Assembly: GCF_029256985.1 (NCBI RefSeq)
Contig: NZ_JARIDQ010000041.1
Location: 1-64,000, forward strand
Source of the DNA: Otariodibacter sp.
GTDB taxonomy: Bacteria; Pseudomonadota; Gammaproteobacteria; Enterobacterales; Pasteurellaceae
DNA: 64,000 nt
Direction of reading: 5' to 3'
The position numbers were made by a program, and so were the translations under genes. This document shows, piece after piece, positions 15,341 to 25,006 of this stretch (the first letter of the stretch is position 1; each line of letters begins with the position of its first letter). The notes under the pieces were generated by a model. The model was not told where the DNA came from. It made no database searches and saw only the letters and a program-made list of their open reading frames with translations.

Positions 15341-16867
15341 ATGTCATTAGCCATTATCTACAGTCGAGCATCAATAGGGATCGAAGCCCCGTTGGTGACT
15401 ATTGAAGTACATATGAGCATAGGTAGCCCCGGGCTATATTTGGTTGGGTTGCCTGAAAAAAGTGTTAAAGAAGCTCAAGACAGAGTACGAAGCGCATTAC
15501 TCAATGCTAATTTTGAATACCCTGCACGGCGGATTACCATTAACCTAGCCCCTGCGGATTTACCCAAAGAGGGAGGACGATTTGATTTGCCGATAGCGAT
15601 TGGTATTCTAGCAGCATCGGGACAAATTGATTCAGATAAATTACGTCAATTTGAATTTCTTGGGGAATTATCACTGACAGGCCATTTACGAGGTGTTCAC
15701 GGTGTCATTCCTGCGGTGTTATCGGCAGTTAAAGACAAACGAGAATTAATTTTTCCGCAACAAAACACGTCAGAGGCGGCTTTAGTTTCCGATACACAAA
15801 GCTATTGTGCCAAGTCTTTATTACAAGTGGTCAATTTTCTGAATAATCGAGATCACCTACCGATTGCCCAGCAACTTCCGCAAAAAAATGAAACAATCTC
15901 ACCGCTTGTTCAACGAGATTTAACCGATATTATCGGACAACAACACGCTAAACGCACATTGATGATTGCAGCCACTGGACAACATAATCTACTTTTCCTT
16001 GGACCTCCCGGAACAGGAAAAACAATGCTTGCCAGTCGTTTGGCAGATCTACTTCCCGAAATGGAAGATAAGGAAGCTATTGAAACAGCATCCATTACCA
16101 GCTTAATGCAAAATGAATTGAACGTTCAAAACTGGAAAAAACGTCCTTTCAGAGCGCCTCATCACAGTGCCTCAATGGTTGCATTAGTGGGTGGGGGTTC
16201 GATTCCAAAACCCGGTGAAATAAGCTTAGCTAATAACGGCGTACTTTTTCTCGATGAGTTACCTGAGTTTGAGCGGAAAGTATTAGATGCATTACGACAA
16301 CCTTTAGAATCAGGCGAAATCATTATTTCTAGGGCGAATGCTAAAGTACAATTTCCCGCACGTTTTCAATTAATTGCAGCTATGAATCCTAGCCCGACAG
16401 GGCATTATCAAGGCACACATAATCGTGCCTCTCCACAGCAAGTCATGCGATATTTGAATCGACTTTCAGGGCCTTTTCTTGATCGGTTTGATCTCTCGAT
16501 TGAAGTACCATTACTGCCTAAAGGTGCGTTACAAAACAACAATGAACAACGAGGGGAAACAACAGCACAAGTTCGCCAACGTGTTGTCAAAGCAAGGGAA
16601 ATCCAGCTTAATCGTCGAGGAAAAATCAACGCACAATTAACCACTAAAGAAATTGAGCAAGACTGTAAATTAGATCAGAAAGATGCGTTATTTTTAGAAA
16701 ATGCATTATTGAAATTAGGACTTTCTGTACGAGCCTATCATCGTATTTTAAAAGTATCCCGTACCATTGCTGATTTAGCCGATTCCGCCAATATTGAGCA
16801 ACCGCATATTGCCGAAGCATTGGGCTATCGTGCAATGGATAGGTTATTACAACGATTGAATGGTTAA
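15341..16867 (+). CDS. comM: ComM/YifB-type Mg-chelatase-like AAA+ ATPase
   Basis: AAA+ protein that acts in natural transformation as a branch-migration helicase, helping incoming DNA recombine. The 508 residues begin with the ChlI-like domain (GLPEKSVKEAQDRVRSAL, about 35-55). They continue with Walker A GPPGTGKTMLASRL near 228, the insert PFRAPHHSASMVALVGGG, Walker B LFLDELPEF, and a C-terminal RAYHRILKVSRTIADL domain. AGGAG sits 5 bases before the ATG. The gene is convergent with holB, with only 7 bases between. An uptake-sequence core lies in the coding region. Confidence 0.95.
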   Translation: MSLAIIYSRASIGIEAPLVTIEVHMSIGSPGLYLVGLPEKSVKEAQDRVRSALLNANFEYPARRITINLAPADLPKEGGRFDLPIAIGILAASGQIDSDKLRQFEFLGELSLTGHLRGVHGVIPAVLSAVKDKRELIFPQQNTSEAALVSDTQSYCAKSLLQVVNFLNNRDHLPIAQQLPQKNETISPLVQRDLTDIIGQQHAKRTLMIAATGQHNLLFLGPPGTGKTMLASRLADLLPEMEDKEAIETASITSLMQNELNVQNWKKRPFRAPHHSASMVALVGGGSIPKPGEISLANNGVLFLDELPEFERKVLDALRQPLESGEIIISRANAKVQFPARFQLIAAMNPSPTGHYQGTHNRASPQQVMRYLNRLSGPFLDRFDLSIEVPLLPKGALQNNNEQRGETTAQVRQRVVKAREIQLNRRGKINAQLTTKEIEQDCKLDQKDALFLENALLKLGLSVRAYHRILKVSRTIADLADSANIEQPHIAEALGYRAMDRLLQRLNG

Positions 16868-16874
16868 GATATCG

Positions 16875-17861
16875 TTACTCAAAAACCTCTAACACAAGAC
16901 GAGTAAGCCCATTGGCTAGCATTAATTCTGCATTTACTGCATTGATTTCCAGTAAATCACGTTGGATTTGTTGGATTATATGATGTCCTTTTAGTAATCC
17001 TTGTGCCGATAATCCTTGGCTAAATAGAACAATCCCTTTAAATAGGTCTGAATTAACCCAACCTGTTGAAATATTGAGTTTAGCTTTAAGTGCGTCCGTA
17101 AAGAATGAATCAATCCATTCTAGTTGCTGCAAAATGGCAGGAATTTCTTTATCAAAGGCGCTGAGAAGTAACCACACATCTTTGTGTTTATAGAAAGTCC
17201 AAAAGGTTCTTAAAAACTCTTTTCGGGTTGATAAGCGGTCAGTTTCTAAAAAAGTTTTGCAAATTAGCGGACGATTATGACAAAGACGCAATGCGGTTTC
17301 TAATTCTTCTGCTGAAAGATTAGGGAAATGGGTTGAAAGCCATTGATAAGCAGACTGAAACTCTGGTACCTGTAATAGCCACGTTTGGCAGCGACTTTGA
17401 ATCGTTGCTAACATTGCCGACTGTAAAGGAGCTTTTAATAGGAAATAAACATTATCGTGAGGTTCTTCTAATGTTTTTAACAATGCATTAGCCGCCGATT
17501 CCGTTAATCGCTCTGCTCCTGCAATATAAATAACAGAATTTCCGCCTTGTTGCGAAAATTGTTGCAGTTGGTTGGTTAAATCACGGATCTGATCAACACT
17601 AATATCCTTTCCATCAATAGACTCAATTTGATGAAAATCAGGATGATTATTGCTTTCCCACAACAAACAACTTTTACATTGTCCACAAGGTTGATTTCCT
17701 TGTTTATTTTGGCATAACAACCAATGAGCAAAATCATAAATTAAGGTAGATGTTCCCAAACCGATATCTGTTTTGAATAATAAGGCGTGATGTCCTCGCC
17801 CGTTCAAAAAAGACTGGGTTAGATTTTGATAGATTTCATTATGCCAAGGATATAAATTCAT
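16875..17861 (-). CDS. holB: DNA polymerase III delta-prime subunit
   Basis: Part of the clamp-loader complex that opens the beta clamp. The 328 residues have a degenerate P-loop (KTDIGLGTSTL, lacking the usual GKT, as expected for delta-prime). A zinc module follows with C50, C59, C62 and C65, then the sensor region GAERLTESAANALLKTLEEP. It starts 3 bases after the tmk stop, in a mltG-tmk-holB operon as in E. coli. Confidence 0.95.
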   Translation of the reverse strand: MNLYPWHNEIYQNLTQSFLNGRGHHALLFKTDIGLGTSTLIYDFAHWLLCQNKQGNQPCGQCKSCLLWESNNHPDFHQIESIDGKDISVDQIRDLTNQLQQFSQQGGNSVIYIAGAERLTESAANALLKTLEEPHDNVYFLLKAPLQSAMLATIQSRCQTWLLQVPEFQSAYQWLSTHFPNLSAEELETALRLCHNRPLICKTFLETDRLSTRKEFLRTFWTFYKHKDVWLLLSAFDKEIPAILQQLEWIDSFFTDALKAKLNISTGWVNSDLFKGIVLFSQGLSAQGLLKGHHIIQQIQRDLLEINAVNAELMLANGLTRLVLEVFE

Positions 17862-17864
17862 ACT

Positions 17865-18494
17865 CTATACTTTTGCAAAAGAGAGAAAGTTTTCGACCGC
17901 TTGTTGTATACCTGCTGATACCTTTTCGATAGGCTGTTCAGCATTGATCACAACGGCTTTAGGATTATTGTGCGTAAGAGCTAAATAACGCTCACGAGTA
18001 CGATGGAAAAAGTCGATATGTTGTTGTTCGATCCGATCCAATGCTCCACGCCCTTTTGCTCGCTCTAATCCAATTGCAGGATCAAGGTCAAGATAAAGCG
18101 TAAAGTCAGGCTCAAAATCACCTAGGATTTTCTCACCAATATGTTCGACTAAATCGGCCAAATTTCTACCGCCACCTTGATATGCTTGGCTAGACATATT
18201 GTGTCTATCGCCAATCACCCAAGTTCCTTCAGCTAAAGCAGGTTGAATAACGGTTTCAACTAATTGAGTTCGAGCAGCGAAGATCATCAATACTTCTGCT
18301 TTATCGGTAGTATGTTCGCCATCAATACCCTCTTTCCAAAGATTGCGTAACGCCTCTGCAATTTTTGTACCACCCGGCTCTCTGGTGTTGATAAAGGAAA
18401 TGTGATTAGCAGATAACACTTCACTTATAACACGCACAGCATTACTTTTGCCCGCACCTTCTAATCCTTCAACAACAATAAATTTTCCTTTCAT
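17865..18494 (-). CDS. tmk: thymidylate kinase
   Basis: Phosphorylates dTMP to dTDP, essential for DNA synthesis. The 209 residues begin with the P-loop VEGLEGAGKSNAV. The dTMP-binding NTREPGGTKIAEALR is near residue 37, DRHNMSSQAYQGGGR is near 100, and YLDLDPAIGLERAKGRGALDRIE forms the LID region. It is the middle gene of mltG-tmk-holB; 35 bases separate it from mltG. Confidence 0.97.
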   Translation of the reverse strand: MKGKFIVVEGLEGAGKSNAVRVISEVLSANHISFINTREPGGTKIAEALRNLWKEGIDGEHTTDKAEVLMIFAARTQLVETVIQPALAEGTWVIGDRHNMSSQAYQGGGRNLADLVEHIGEKILGDFEPDFTLYLDLDPAIGLERAKGRGALDRIEQQHIDFFHRTRERYLALTHNNPKAVVINAEQPIEKVSAGIQQAVENFLSFAKV

Positions 18495-18529
18495 TTGCTC
18501 TTTTCTCGCACTTGTTCTTATAACCAGAA

Positions 18530-19558
18530 TTATTTTTTTTCTGTTCTACGTTGTCTTTCGATTTGTATCCAGTTACGCACCGCACGCTCATGTTCTGCAT
18601 TAGTTTTACTGAATTTATGCCCTCCCGTTCCGTCTGCTACAAAATAAAAATAGGGTGTAGTATCTGGTTGTGACACTGCTTGAATTGCCGCTTTACTTGG
18701 CATTGCAATTGGTGTAGGCGGTAAACCATCAATTACATAGGTATTATACGGAGTTGCTTCAAGTAAATCTTTCTTATGTATATTACCATTGTAACGATTA
18801 CCCATTCCATAAATAACTGTCGGGTCTGTTTGTAATTTCCATTTTGCACGCAAGCGGTTAATAAACACTGAAGCAACTTGTGGGCGTTCACTCGCAATCC
18901 CTGTTTCTTTCTCAACAATAGAGGCGAGAATGAGCATTTCATAAGGCGTTGTAAGCGGTAAACTCTCCGCTCTATTTTGCCACGCTTCGTCTAAGTTTTG
19001 TTGCTGTTTTTTATAGGCACGTTTAAGGATATCAATATCATCTGTGTGAGGTACATAGCTATAAGTATCTGGAGCAAACCACCCCTCAAGTTTTTGATAA
19101 GGAATACCCAATAACTTTGCGATTTCTTCTTCAGATTTCCCCGCCAAAGTTTGATTCAAATATTTAGCTTTCGCTAATTGCTCCCGCCAATTTTTGAAAT
19201 CTTTTCCTTCAATAAATTGCACATTAAGCTGAACTTCTTTTCCATCATTAAGATGTTGCAATAGCCCTTCAACTGTTTCAATTCCATCAAGTGAGTAAAC
19301 ACCTGCTTTAAAATGACTTAATTCTGGATGTAACCGAATTAAATAAGGAAGAAGTTTTGTATTTTGCGTAATCCCTTGTTCTTCAAGCAATTTCGCTAAT
19401 TTTTGACTAGATGTCCCTCTTTCAATAACTAAAAGTTGTTCTGGGTTTGCGGTAATTTTTCTATGGGCTAAAGCCTCTAACTGTTGATAGGCATATACTC
19501 CCCCACCAATAATAATAACCACAAGAAATGTGAATAAAATAAAAAATTTTTTTAGCAT
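18530..19558 (-). CDS. mltG: endolytic murein transglycosylase MltG
   Basis: Inner-membrane enzyme that cuts nascent glycan strands and sets their length. The 342 residues begin with one transmembrane anchor (about residues 5-24), followed by a LysM-like region and the YceG domain with GWFAPDTYSYVP, the catalytic LASIVEKETG segment near 215, and SVFINRLRAKWKLQTDPTVIYG. The last contains the conserved LQTDPTV. First gene of the mltG-tmk-holB unit. Confidence 0.95.
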   Translation of the reverse strand: MLKKFFILFTFLVVIIIGGGVYAYQQLEALAHRKITANPEQLLVIERGTSSQKLAKLLEEQGITQNTKLLPYLIRLHPELSHFKAGVYSLDGIETVEGLLQHLNDGKEVQLNVQFIEGKDFKNWREQLAKAKYLNQTLAGKSEEEIAKLLGIPYQKLEGWFAPDTYSYVPHTDDIDILKRAYKKQQQNLDEAWQNRAESLPLTTPYEMLILASIVEKETGIASERPQVASVFINRLRAKWKLQTDPTVIYGMGNRYNGNIHKKDLLEATPYNTYVIDGLPPTPIAMPSKAAIQAVSQPDTTPYFYFVADGTGGHKFSKTNAEHERAVRNWIQIERQRRTEKK

Positions 19559-19649
19559 AAGTAGCGATATTGTATTAATAAAATCCTGCCGAACATTACT
19601 ATAACTTTCTATGAAAATCTATGATTTATTAGTAGAGTTTATGCAGAAA

Positions 19650-19684
19650 AGAAAGAAAAAAATAAAGCTCCATAGAGCTTTATT
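19650..19684 (-). terminator. rho-independent terminator after lipA
   Basis: AATAAAGCTC and GAGCTTTATT form a 10-base-pair stem with a 4-base loop. On the minus strand it is followed by TTTTTTCTTTC. It separates the lipA cluster from mltG. Confidence 0.85.
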
Positions 19685-19693
19685 TTTGTGAAA

Positions 19694-20656
19694 TTATTTA
19701 ACTAACTGGCCACTTGCCTGAAGATCAGCATGATAAGAGGAGCGAACAAAAGGTCCACAAGCGGCGTGTTCAAAGCCCATATCATTTGCTTTTTCACGGA
19801 ACATATCAAATTCTGTTGGATGAACATAACGAGCTACTGGTAAATGGTGGCGACTTGGTTGTAAATATTGCCCTAAAGTAAGCATTGTTACACCGTTCGC
19901 TCTTAAATCACGCATCACATCTAAAATTTCTTCGTTTGTTTCGCCTAATCCAACCATAATACCAGATTTAGTTGGAATATCTGGAAATTCAGCTTTAAAT
20001 GCTTTTAGCAATTTAAGCGACCATTCATAGTTGGCACCTGGACGAATATCATGATATAAACGTGGAACGTTCTCTAAATTATGATTAAACACATCTGGTG
20101 GATTTTCTTTTAAAATTTCAATCGCTTGTTCAATACGACCTCGGAAATCTGGTACAAGGATCTCAATTTTGATTCCTGGATTGACCGCTCGAATTTCTTT
20201 TACACAAGCAGCAAAGTGAGCAGCACCACGATCAGGTAAATCATCACGATCAACAGAGGTGATTACCACATATTTTAATTTCATATCTTGGATTGTTTCT
20301 GCTAATTTTTTTGGTTCGTCTTGATCTAATGGAAGAGGCTTGCCGTGTGCAACATCACAGAAAGGACAACGGCGTGTACAAATTGCCCCCATAATCATAA
20401 ATGTTGCAGTACCATGGTTAAAGCATTCATGTAAGTTTGGGCAAGATGCCTCTTCACATACGGAATGTAATCCATGGCGACGCATACCTGTTTTGATACT
20501 TTGAACACGATCTAAATTTTTAGGTAATTTTATCTTCATCCATGATGGTTTTTTCAATAATTCTTGGTCAGGATCGATATTTTTTACGGGAATAATAGAG
20601 GTTTTTGCAGCATCACGATATTTGACACCTCTTTCCATTTTAAATGGTGTACCCAT
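19694..20656 (-). CDS. lipA: lipoyl synthase
   Basis: Radical-SAM enzyme that inserts two sulfurs into octanoyl groups on carrier domains to give lipoate. The 320 residues carry both iron-sulfur clusters: the auxiliary one at C67, C72, C78 ([12 protein letters not shown]) and the radical-SAM one at C93, C97, C100 (CTRRCPFC). The C-terminal RSSYHA holds the serine that ligates the auxiliary cluster. It is last in a long minus-strand cluster, 9 bases after lipB. Confidence 0.97.
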   Translation of the reverse strand: MGTPFKMERGVKYRDAAKTSIIPVKNIDPDQELLKKPSWMKIKLPKNLDRVQSIKTGMRRHGLHSVCEEASCPNLHECFNHGTATFMIMGAICTRRCPFCDVAHGKPLPLDQDEPKKLAETIQDMKLKYVVITSVDRDDLPDRGAAHFAACVKEIRAVNPGIKIEILVPDFRGRIEQAIEILKENPPDVFNHNLENVPRLYHDIRPGANYEWSLKLLKAFKAEFPDIPTKSGIMVGLGETNEEILDVMRDLRANGVTMLTLGQYLQPSRHHLPVARYVHPTEFDMFREKANDMGFEHAACGPFVRSSYHADLQASGQLVK

Positions 20657-20665
20657 TTCGTACTC

Positions 20666-21328
20666 CTATTTGTTAATAATATGTTGCTCATTATACCCGA
20701 GAATATCGGTAAAGTAATGAACCAATTTAGGTGCAATGCTCTCACAAGTTGCTTGTTCTTGAGGAATAAAATCTGCCATTTGACACATCTCTAACCCAGC
20801 ATACCCACAAGGGTTAATATTATGGAATGGAGTTAAATCCATATTGATATTAAGCGCTAATCCATGGAAAGAACGTCCTTTACGAATTTTTAGCCCTAAA
20901 GAGCAAATTTTCTTTTTATCGACATACACGCCCGGTGCTTCCGGTTTTGGATAAGATTCAATATTGTAATCAGCAAGAGTTTTAACAACACATTGTTCTA
21001 ATGCGGTAACTAATTGACGTACACTTAATTCATTCCCATTAGCTTTATGGCGTTTAATATCGATCAGTACATACATTACCTGTTGCCCAATTCCGTGATA
21101 GGTAATTTGTCCACCTCTATCCGAGTGTACTACTGGAATATCCGTTTGATAAAGTAAATGCTCAGGTTTACCTGCTGAACCCTGTGTAAATACAGAAGGG
21201 TGTTGAACTAACCAAATCTCATCAGGCGTTGTTTCTGTTCTTGCGTCTGTAAAATCTTGCATTTTATGCCATATTTCTTGGTAATCTTGGATACCAAGTT
21301 GGCGAATGATAAGTGTTTGAGATGTCAT
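20666..21328 (-). CDS. lipB: octanoyl-[ACP]:protein N-octanoyltransferase
   Basis: Transfers octanoate from acyl carrier protein to lipoyl domains, the step before LipA. The 220 residues contain [17 protein letters not shown], the [12 protein letters not shown] segment, the catalytic lysine segment [17 protein letters not shown], and [15 protein letters not shown] with the catalytic cysteine. Length is close to E. coli LipB (213). A 7-base-pair hairpin lies between ybeD and lipB. Confidence 0.96.
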   Translation of the reverse strand: MTSQTLIIRQLGIQDYQEIWHKMQDFTDARTETTPDEIWLVQHPSVFTQGSAGKPEHLLYQTDIPVVHSDRGGQITYHGIGQQVMYVLIDIKRHKANGNELSVRQLVTALEQCVVKTLADYNIESYPKPEAPGVYVDKKKICSLGLKIRKGRSFHGLALNINMDLTPFHNINPCGYAGLEMCQMADFIPQEQATCESIAPKLVHYFTDILGYNEQHIINK

Positions 21329-21348
21329 GTTTATTTACCACATTAGGG

Positions 21349-21370
21349 AAGGACGCATAGACACGTCCTT
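21349..21370 (-). other. stem-loop between ybeD and lipB
   Basis: AAGGACG and CGTCCTT pair around an 8-base loop. No U tract follows on the minus strand, so this is more likely an mRNA processing or attenuation element than a full terminator. Confidence 0.35.
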
Positions 21371-21394
21371 GATTAATTTGGAAATAAGAAGGGA

Positions 21395-21691
21395 TTATAA
21401 CACCATTCTTACTCCTTCAATTTTTGCCAAATTTGTATAAAGTGTTTCTACTTGTTCAATATTATCAGGTTGTAATGTAATTGATACAGAGTGATAAGAT
21501 CCTTTTCCACTTTCTTTAAGGGTTGGTGAATAATCCCCCTTAACCACTTTTTGCACCTCATTTACTACATCTTCCATTAGTCCATCTCGCTTAATACCAA
21601 CAACTTTGAAAGTAAAAGAACATGGAAAAGATAAGAGTTCTCTTAGTGATGCAGCTGGAACTTGAGATAAATTTACTGTTCTATTATTCAT
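21395..21691 (-). CDS. ybeD: YbeD/DUF493 family protein
   Basis: Small cytoplasmic protein of 98 residues with the DUF493 fold (ACT-like). PCSFTFKVVGI near the start and SYHSVSITLQPDNIEQVETLY are typical. It sits between dacA and lipB exactly as in E. coli, which suggests a role linked to lipoylation or envelope synthesis. The biochemical function is not known to me. Confidence 0.9.
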   Translation of the reverse strand: MNNRTVNLSQVPAASLRELLSFPCSFTFKVVGIKRDGLMEDVVNEVQKVVKGDYSPTLKESGKGSYHSVSITLQPDNIEQVETLYTNLAKIEGVRMVL

Positions 21692-21713
21692 ATTTTCCTC
21701 ATAAATATAACGA

Positions 21714-21743
21714 GCAGTAATTATTTTAAATAATGATTACTGC
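21714..21743 (-). terminator. stem-loop between dacA and ybeD
   Basis: GCAGTAATTATT and AATGATTACTGC form a 12-pair stem with one G-T pair and a 6-base loop. No clear U run follows on the minus strand. It may attenuate read-through from dacA into ybeD. Confidence 0.4.
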
Positions 21744-21823
21744 CCTAGTGCTTATAGCGATAAGATATGGGGATTATTTTTAAAATTACAAGTTTGTTAA
21801 TCCCATCGCAAAAGGGTAGTTAC

Positions 21824-22996
21824 TTAATTAAATAATCCTTTAACAGTCAATACAATCCAATCCCACGCTTTACCAAAAATACCTGCTTCTGCGACATCTT
21901 GCATCACTTGTAAATCAATGCTGGCAATAGGTTTATCATTTAATTGATAAATAATTTTACCGACAACTTGCCCTTTAGTTAGAGGTGCTTCAAGATTCTT
22001 CTTATATAACTCGTAACGAGCTTTTAACTCTCCAGTTTTACCTTTTGGTACAGTAATATAACTATCTTTAAGTGTACCTAAAGGAACTTTATTAGCATCT
22101 CCATAATAAATTGTTTGTTCAGAAACATTTTGACCTGCTGAAATTGGTTTTACAGTTTCAAAATTTGCAAAACCCCATTGTAAAAGTTTCTTGCTTTCTA
22201 TTTCTCTTCCTTTAAGCGTTTCAACCCCCATGACAACAGAGATAAGTCGAGTATTAGTATTATAAGCAGAAGCAACTAAGTTATAGCCTGCTTTATCGGT
22301 ATGACCTGTCTTCATACCATCTACATTCATGGTTTTATCCCAAAGTAAGCCATTACGGTTTGGTTGCTTAATTTTATTAAATGTAAAATCCTTTTCTGAA
22401 TAGATTTTGTATTCATTAGGTAAATCACGAATAATATGACTACCAATAATAGCCATATCCCTTGCTGATGAATATTGATTAGGATTATCCAAACCATGAA
22501 CTGTCTCAAAATTAGTATTTTTTAAACCGAATTGTTGTACATATTTATTCATCGTATTAATAAAAGCTTGCTGTGAACCAGAAATATATTCAGCAAGTGC
22601 AACTGAAGCATCATTACCTGATACAACAATAATACCTCGGTTAAGATCTTCAACAGATACTTGTTGGTTTAAATTAAGAAACATTTTAGATGATCCCGGA
22701 AAATTTTTACCCCATGCGCTATCAGTGATAGTAACAAGATCATTATTATTAATTTGACCTGCTTTTAACGCTGATCCAATGACATAACTCGTCATCATTT
22801 TAGTTAAACTAGCTGGGTATTGACGCTGATCTGGGTTTAAACTTGCCAACACTGCACCTGAATTATAATCCATTAAAATATAGGTTTGAGCATTAATTTG
22901 AGGAACAGCAATATCAAATGATGTTTCTGCATAACTACTCACTGAAAAAATGAGAGTTGATAAAATTGTTGATTTAATTAATTGAGTTTTAAACAT
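21824..22996 (-). CDS. dacA: D-alanyl-D-alanine carboxypeptidase (PBP5/6 type)
   Basis: Periplasmic enzyme that trims the terminal D-Ala of peptidoglycan stems. It has an N-terminal signal peptide (cleavage near SSYA), then the penicillin-binding motifs SLTK, SGN (VSGNDAS) and KTG (MKTGHTD). The C-terminal beta domain ends in an amphipathic anchor, FGKAWDWIVLTVKGLFN. The track starts at 23008, but ATG 22996 has GGGA about 7 bases upstream and gives the better signal peptide (MFKTQLIK), 390 residues. Confidence 0.94.
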   Translation of the reverse strand: MFKTQLIKSTILSTLIFSVSSYAETSFDIAVPQINAQTYILMDYNSGAVLASLNPDQRQYPASLTKMMTSYVIGSALKAGQINNNDLVTITDSAWGKNFPGSSKMFLNLNQQVSVEDLNRGIIVVSGNDASVALAEYISGSQQAFINTMNKYVQQFGLKNTNFETVHGLDNPNQYSSARDMAIIGSHIIRDLPNEYKIYSEKDFTFNKIKQPNRNGLLWDKTMNVDGMKTGHTDKAGYNLVASAYNTNTRLISVVMGVETLKGREIESKKLLQWGFANFETVKPISAGQNVSEQTIYYGDANKVPLGTLKDSYITVPKGKTGELKARYELYKKNLEAPLTKGQVVGKIIYQLNDKPIASIDLQVMQDVAEAGIFGKAWDWIVLTVKGLFN

Positions 22997-23023
22997 AACT
23001 TTTCCCATATTTATTGTAATGAT

Positions 23024-23830
23024 TTATTGAATATCAGCTTTAATTGCCAAGTAGCTACCTTTACCTTTTATTTTTAAAGGAAGTCTTTCTCTTTTAGCCA
23101 AATTCATCAAAGTATAAACGCCTTTTCCTGAAATATAACCTTGGCGATCAACCTGTAATGCCTCTATTTTCACTCGTGCTGTTCCTGTATTTAACATTCC
23201 AATCTCACGAGCAGCGGCAACAGAAAGATCGATCACTCGCCCATTACTAAATGGACCTCTATCATTAATTCTAACAATGATTTTTCTACCATTTCTTAAA
23301 TTAGTCACTAAAGCATAAGATCCTAAAGCTAGCGTTTTATGAGCTGCAGTGAACGTATTTTTATCATAAATTTCACCACTTGCCGTCTTCTTACCATGAA
23401 ATTGTGTACCGTAGTAGCTTGCAACACCTGTTTGACTAAATTGACGAGATGTCTCCTTATTAATTGTCGTATGAGTTTTCCCTTTGATAGTGTAACTGGA
23501 AATTTGGTTATTTACTTTAACATAAGTAAGTTTCTCTCCCTTAATACCATAAAGTTTTTTTGTTTCATTGCTTACTATTTTTTTAGCTTTTTTCTTTTCT
23601 TTAGTAATTTTTTTTGTATGCACGTTCTTTGAGATCTTTTTTGCTAAAGTCTTTTTTTGTGCTTTTGTATTTTTCTTAGTCTTTGTTACTTGCCTAGCCG
23701 TACTTTTTTTCTTAGTCGCTGAAACTTTTTTTGTAACTATCTGGGATGTTTTTTCTGTTTTTGCTTGAACAGAATGAACACTAAATAAAATTAACGTCGA
23801 TAATAATAGTGTAATTATTTTACGAAACAT
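23024..23830 (-). CDS. rlpA: RlpA-family septal peptidoglycan hydrolase with Lys-rich linker and no lipobox
   Basis: Double-psi beta-barrel lytic transglycosylase that in other bacteria cleaves denuded glycans at the septum. The barrel (GVASYYGTQFHGKKTASGE to VIDLSVAAAREIGML) has the catalytic-type His in FTAAHKTL and Asp in RINDRGPF. Two things are odd. The signal peptide ends in VQA with no cysteine, so it is not a lipoprotein. The roughly 75 residues after it are very rich in Lys and Thr/Ser. There is no SPOR domain, and the protein ends shortly after the barrel. Neighbours (rodA, dacA) support an envelope role. Confidence 0.88.
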   Translation of the reverse strand: MFRKIITLLLSTLILFSVHSVQAKTEKTSQIVTKKVSATKKKSTARQVTKTKKNTKAQKKTLAKKISKNVHTKKITKEKKKAKKIVSNETKKLYGIKGEKLTYVKVNNQISSYTIKGKTHTTINKETSRQFSQTGVASYYGTQFHGKKTASGEIYDKNTFTAAHKTLALGSYALVTNLRNGRKIIVRINDRGPFSNGRVIDLSVAAAREIGMLNTGTARVKIEALQVDRQGYISGKGVYTLMNLAKRERLPLKIKGKGSYLAIKADIQ

Positions 23831-23878
23831 CGTTATTTCTCCTATCTCGCTACTGAATAATACTTACAGTAGTATTGA

Positions 23879-25006
23879 TTATTTTAGTTGATTATATGGA
23901 TTATCTTTATCTTTTTGATCTCGATGAACATAAACTGACATCATTAATCCAAACGCAGCCATCAGAGTAACATATGAAGTGCCACCATAACTTACTAACG
24001 GTAATGGAACACCAACAACGGGTAAAATACCACTTACCATGCCGATATTTACGAAGACATAAACGAAGAAAAGCAAGGCTGTTCCTCCAGATATAATGCG
24101 TCCAAAAGTAGAAGTTGCTTTTGCTCCAACTGTTAAGCCTCGAGCAATAATAAATAAGTAAAGACTGAGTAAAATTAACACACCAATTAAGCCATGTTCT
24201 TCTCCCAGTACTGCAAAAATAAAATCAGTATGAGGCTCAGGTAAAAACTCTAATTGAGATTGAGTTCCTTCCATCCATCCTTTACCCTCTATACCACCGG
24301 AGCCAATCGCAATTTTTGATTGAATAATATGGTAACCTGCTCCCAAAGGATCTTTCTCAGGATCAATTAACATTAATACCCTTGTTTTTTGGTAGTCATG
24401 CATAAGGTAGAACCACATAATTGGAATAAATCCAGCTAAAAAGACCACTCCAGCTATAATAAGTTTCCAACTTAATCCTGCCAAAAATAAAACAAAGAGT
24501 CCTGCTGCACAAATTAAAATAGCCGTTCCCAAATCAGGCTGAGTCGCAACCAATAATGTAGGAAGTACAATAATTGATAATGCAACGACAGTATCCTTAA
24601 AATTAGGTGGTAGTGCTCTATTTCCTAAATAAGTGGCAACCATTAATGGTACAGATAATTTTGCGATTTCAGAAGGTTGAAAACGAATAAATCCCAAATT
24701 TAACCATCTTTGCGCCCCTTTACTGATTTCTCCAGTTACATCAACTAAAACTAATAAAAAAATACACAATATATATAGATATGGGGAAATTTTTTGATAA
24801 AAATTAGGTGGAAATAATGCCATTAATATCATTAACCCTAACCCCAAAGAAACTTGGATTAAGCGGTTTACAAACATTGATTCATTTGCACCACTTGCAC
24901 TATAAAGAACCAGTAGCCCATATCCTGTAATCGCAAGTAATCCAAGTAACAGCAATAAATCTAATGAAAATATCTTCCAACATCGAGATAAAAATGATTT
25001 ATTCAT
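23879..25006 (-). CDS. mrdB: peptidoglycan glycosyltransferase RodA
   Basis: SEDS-family polymerase of the rod (elongation) complex, an inner-membrane protein with about ten helices. Signature segments are [18 protein letters not shown] near residue 100, TQPDLGTA and the C-terminal [12 protein letters not shown] chose ATG 25006 (375 residues) over the track start because GGAG precedes it at 8 bases and RodA proteins are about 370 long. It overlaps the end of mrdA by 8 bases, so the two are translated together with their partner. Confidence 0.95.
   Translation of the reverse strand: MNKSFLSRCWKIFSLDLLLLLGLLAITGYGLLVLYSASGANESMFVNRLIQVSLGLGLMILMALFPPNFYQKISPYLYILCIFLLVLVDVTGEISKGAQRWLNLGFIRFQPSEIAKLSVPLMVATYLGNRALPPNFKDTVVALSIIVLPTLLVATQPDLGTAILICAAGLFVLFLAGLSWKLIIAGVVFLAGFIPIMWFYLMHDYQKTRVLMLIDPEKDPLGAGYHIIQSKIAIGSGGIEGKGWMEGTQSQLEFLPEPHTDFIFAVLGEEHGLIGVLILLSLYLFIIARGLTVGAKATSTFGRIISGGTALLFFVYVFVNIGMVSGILPVVGVPLPLVSYGGTSYVTLMAAFGLMMSVYVHRDQKDKDNPYNQLK

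Noticed and set aside
19768-19778. ACAAGCGGCG in lipA as an uptake sequence
   Set aside because: Core base T is replaced by C (AAGCGGC), so it is not counted.
23339-23768. Antisense hydrophobic ORFs opposite rlpA
   Set aside because: They arise from the Lys-rich AAA codons of rlpA read as TTT; not real membrane proteins.
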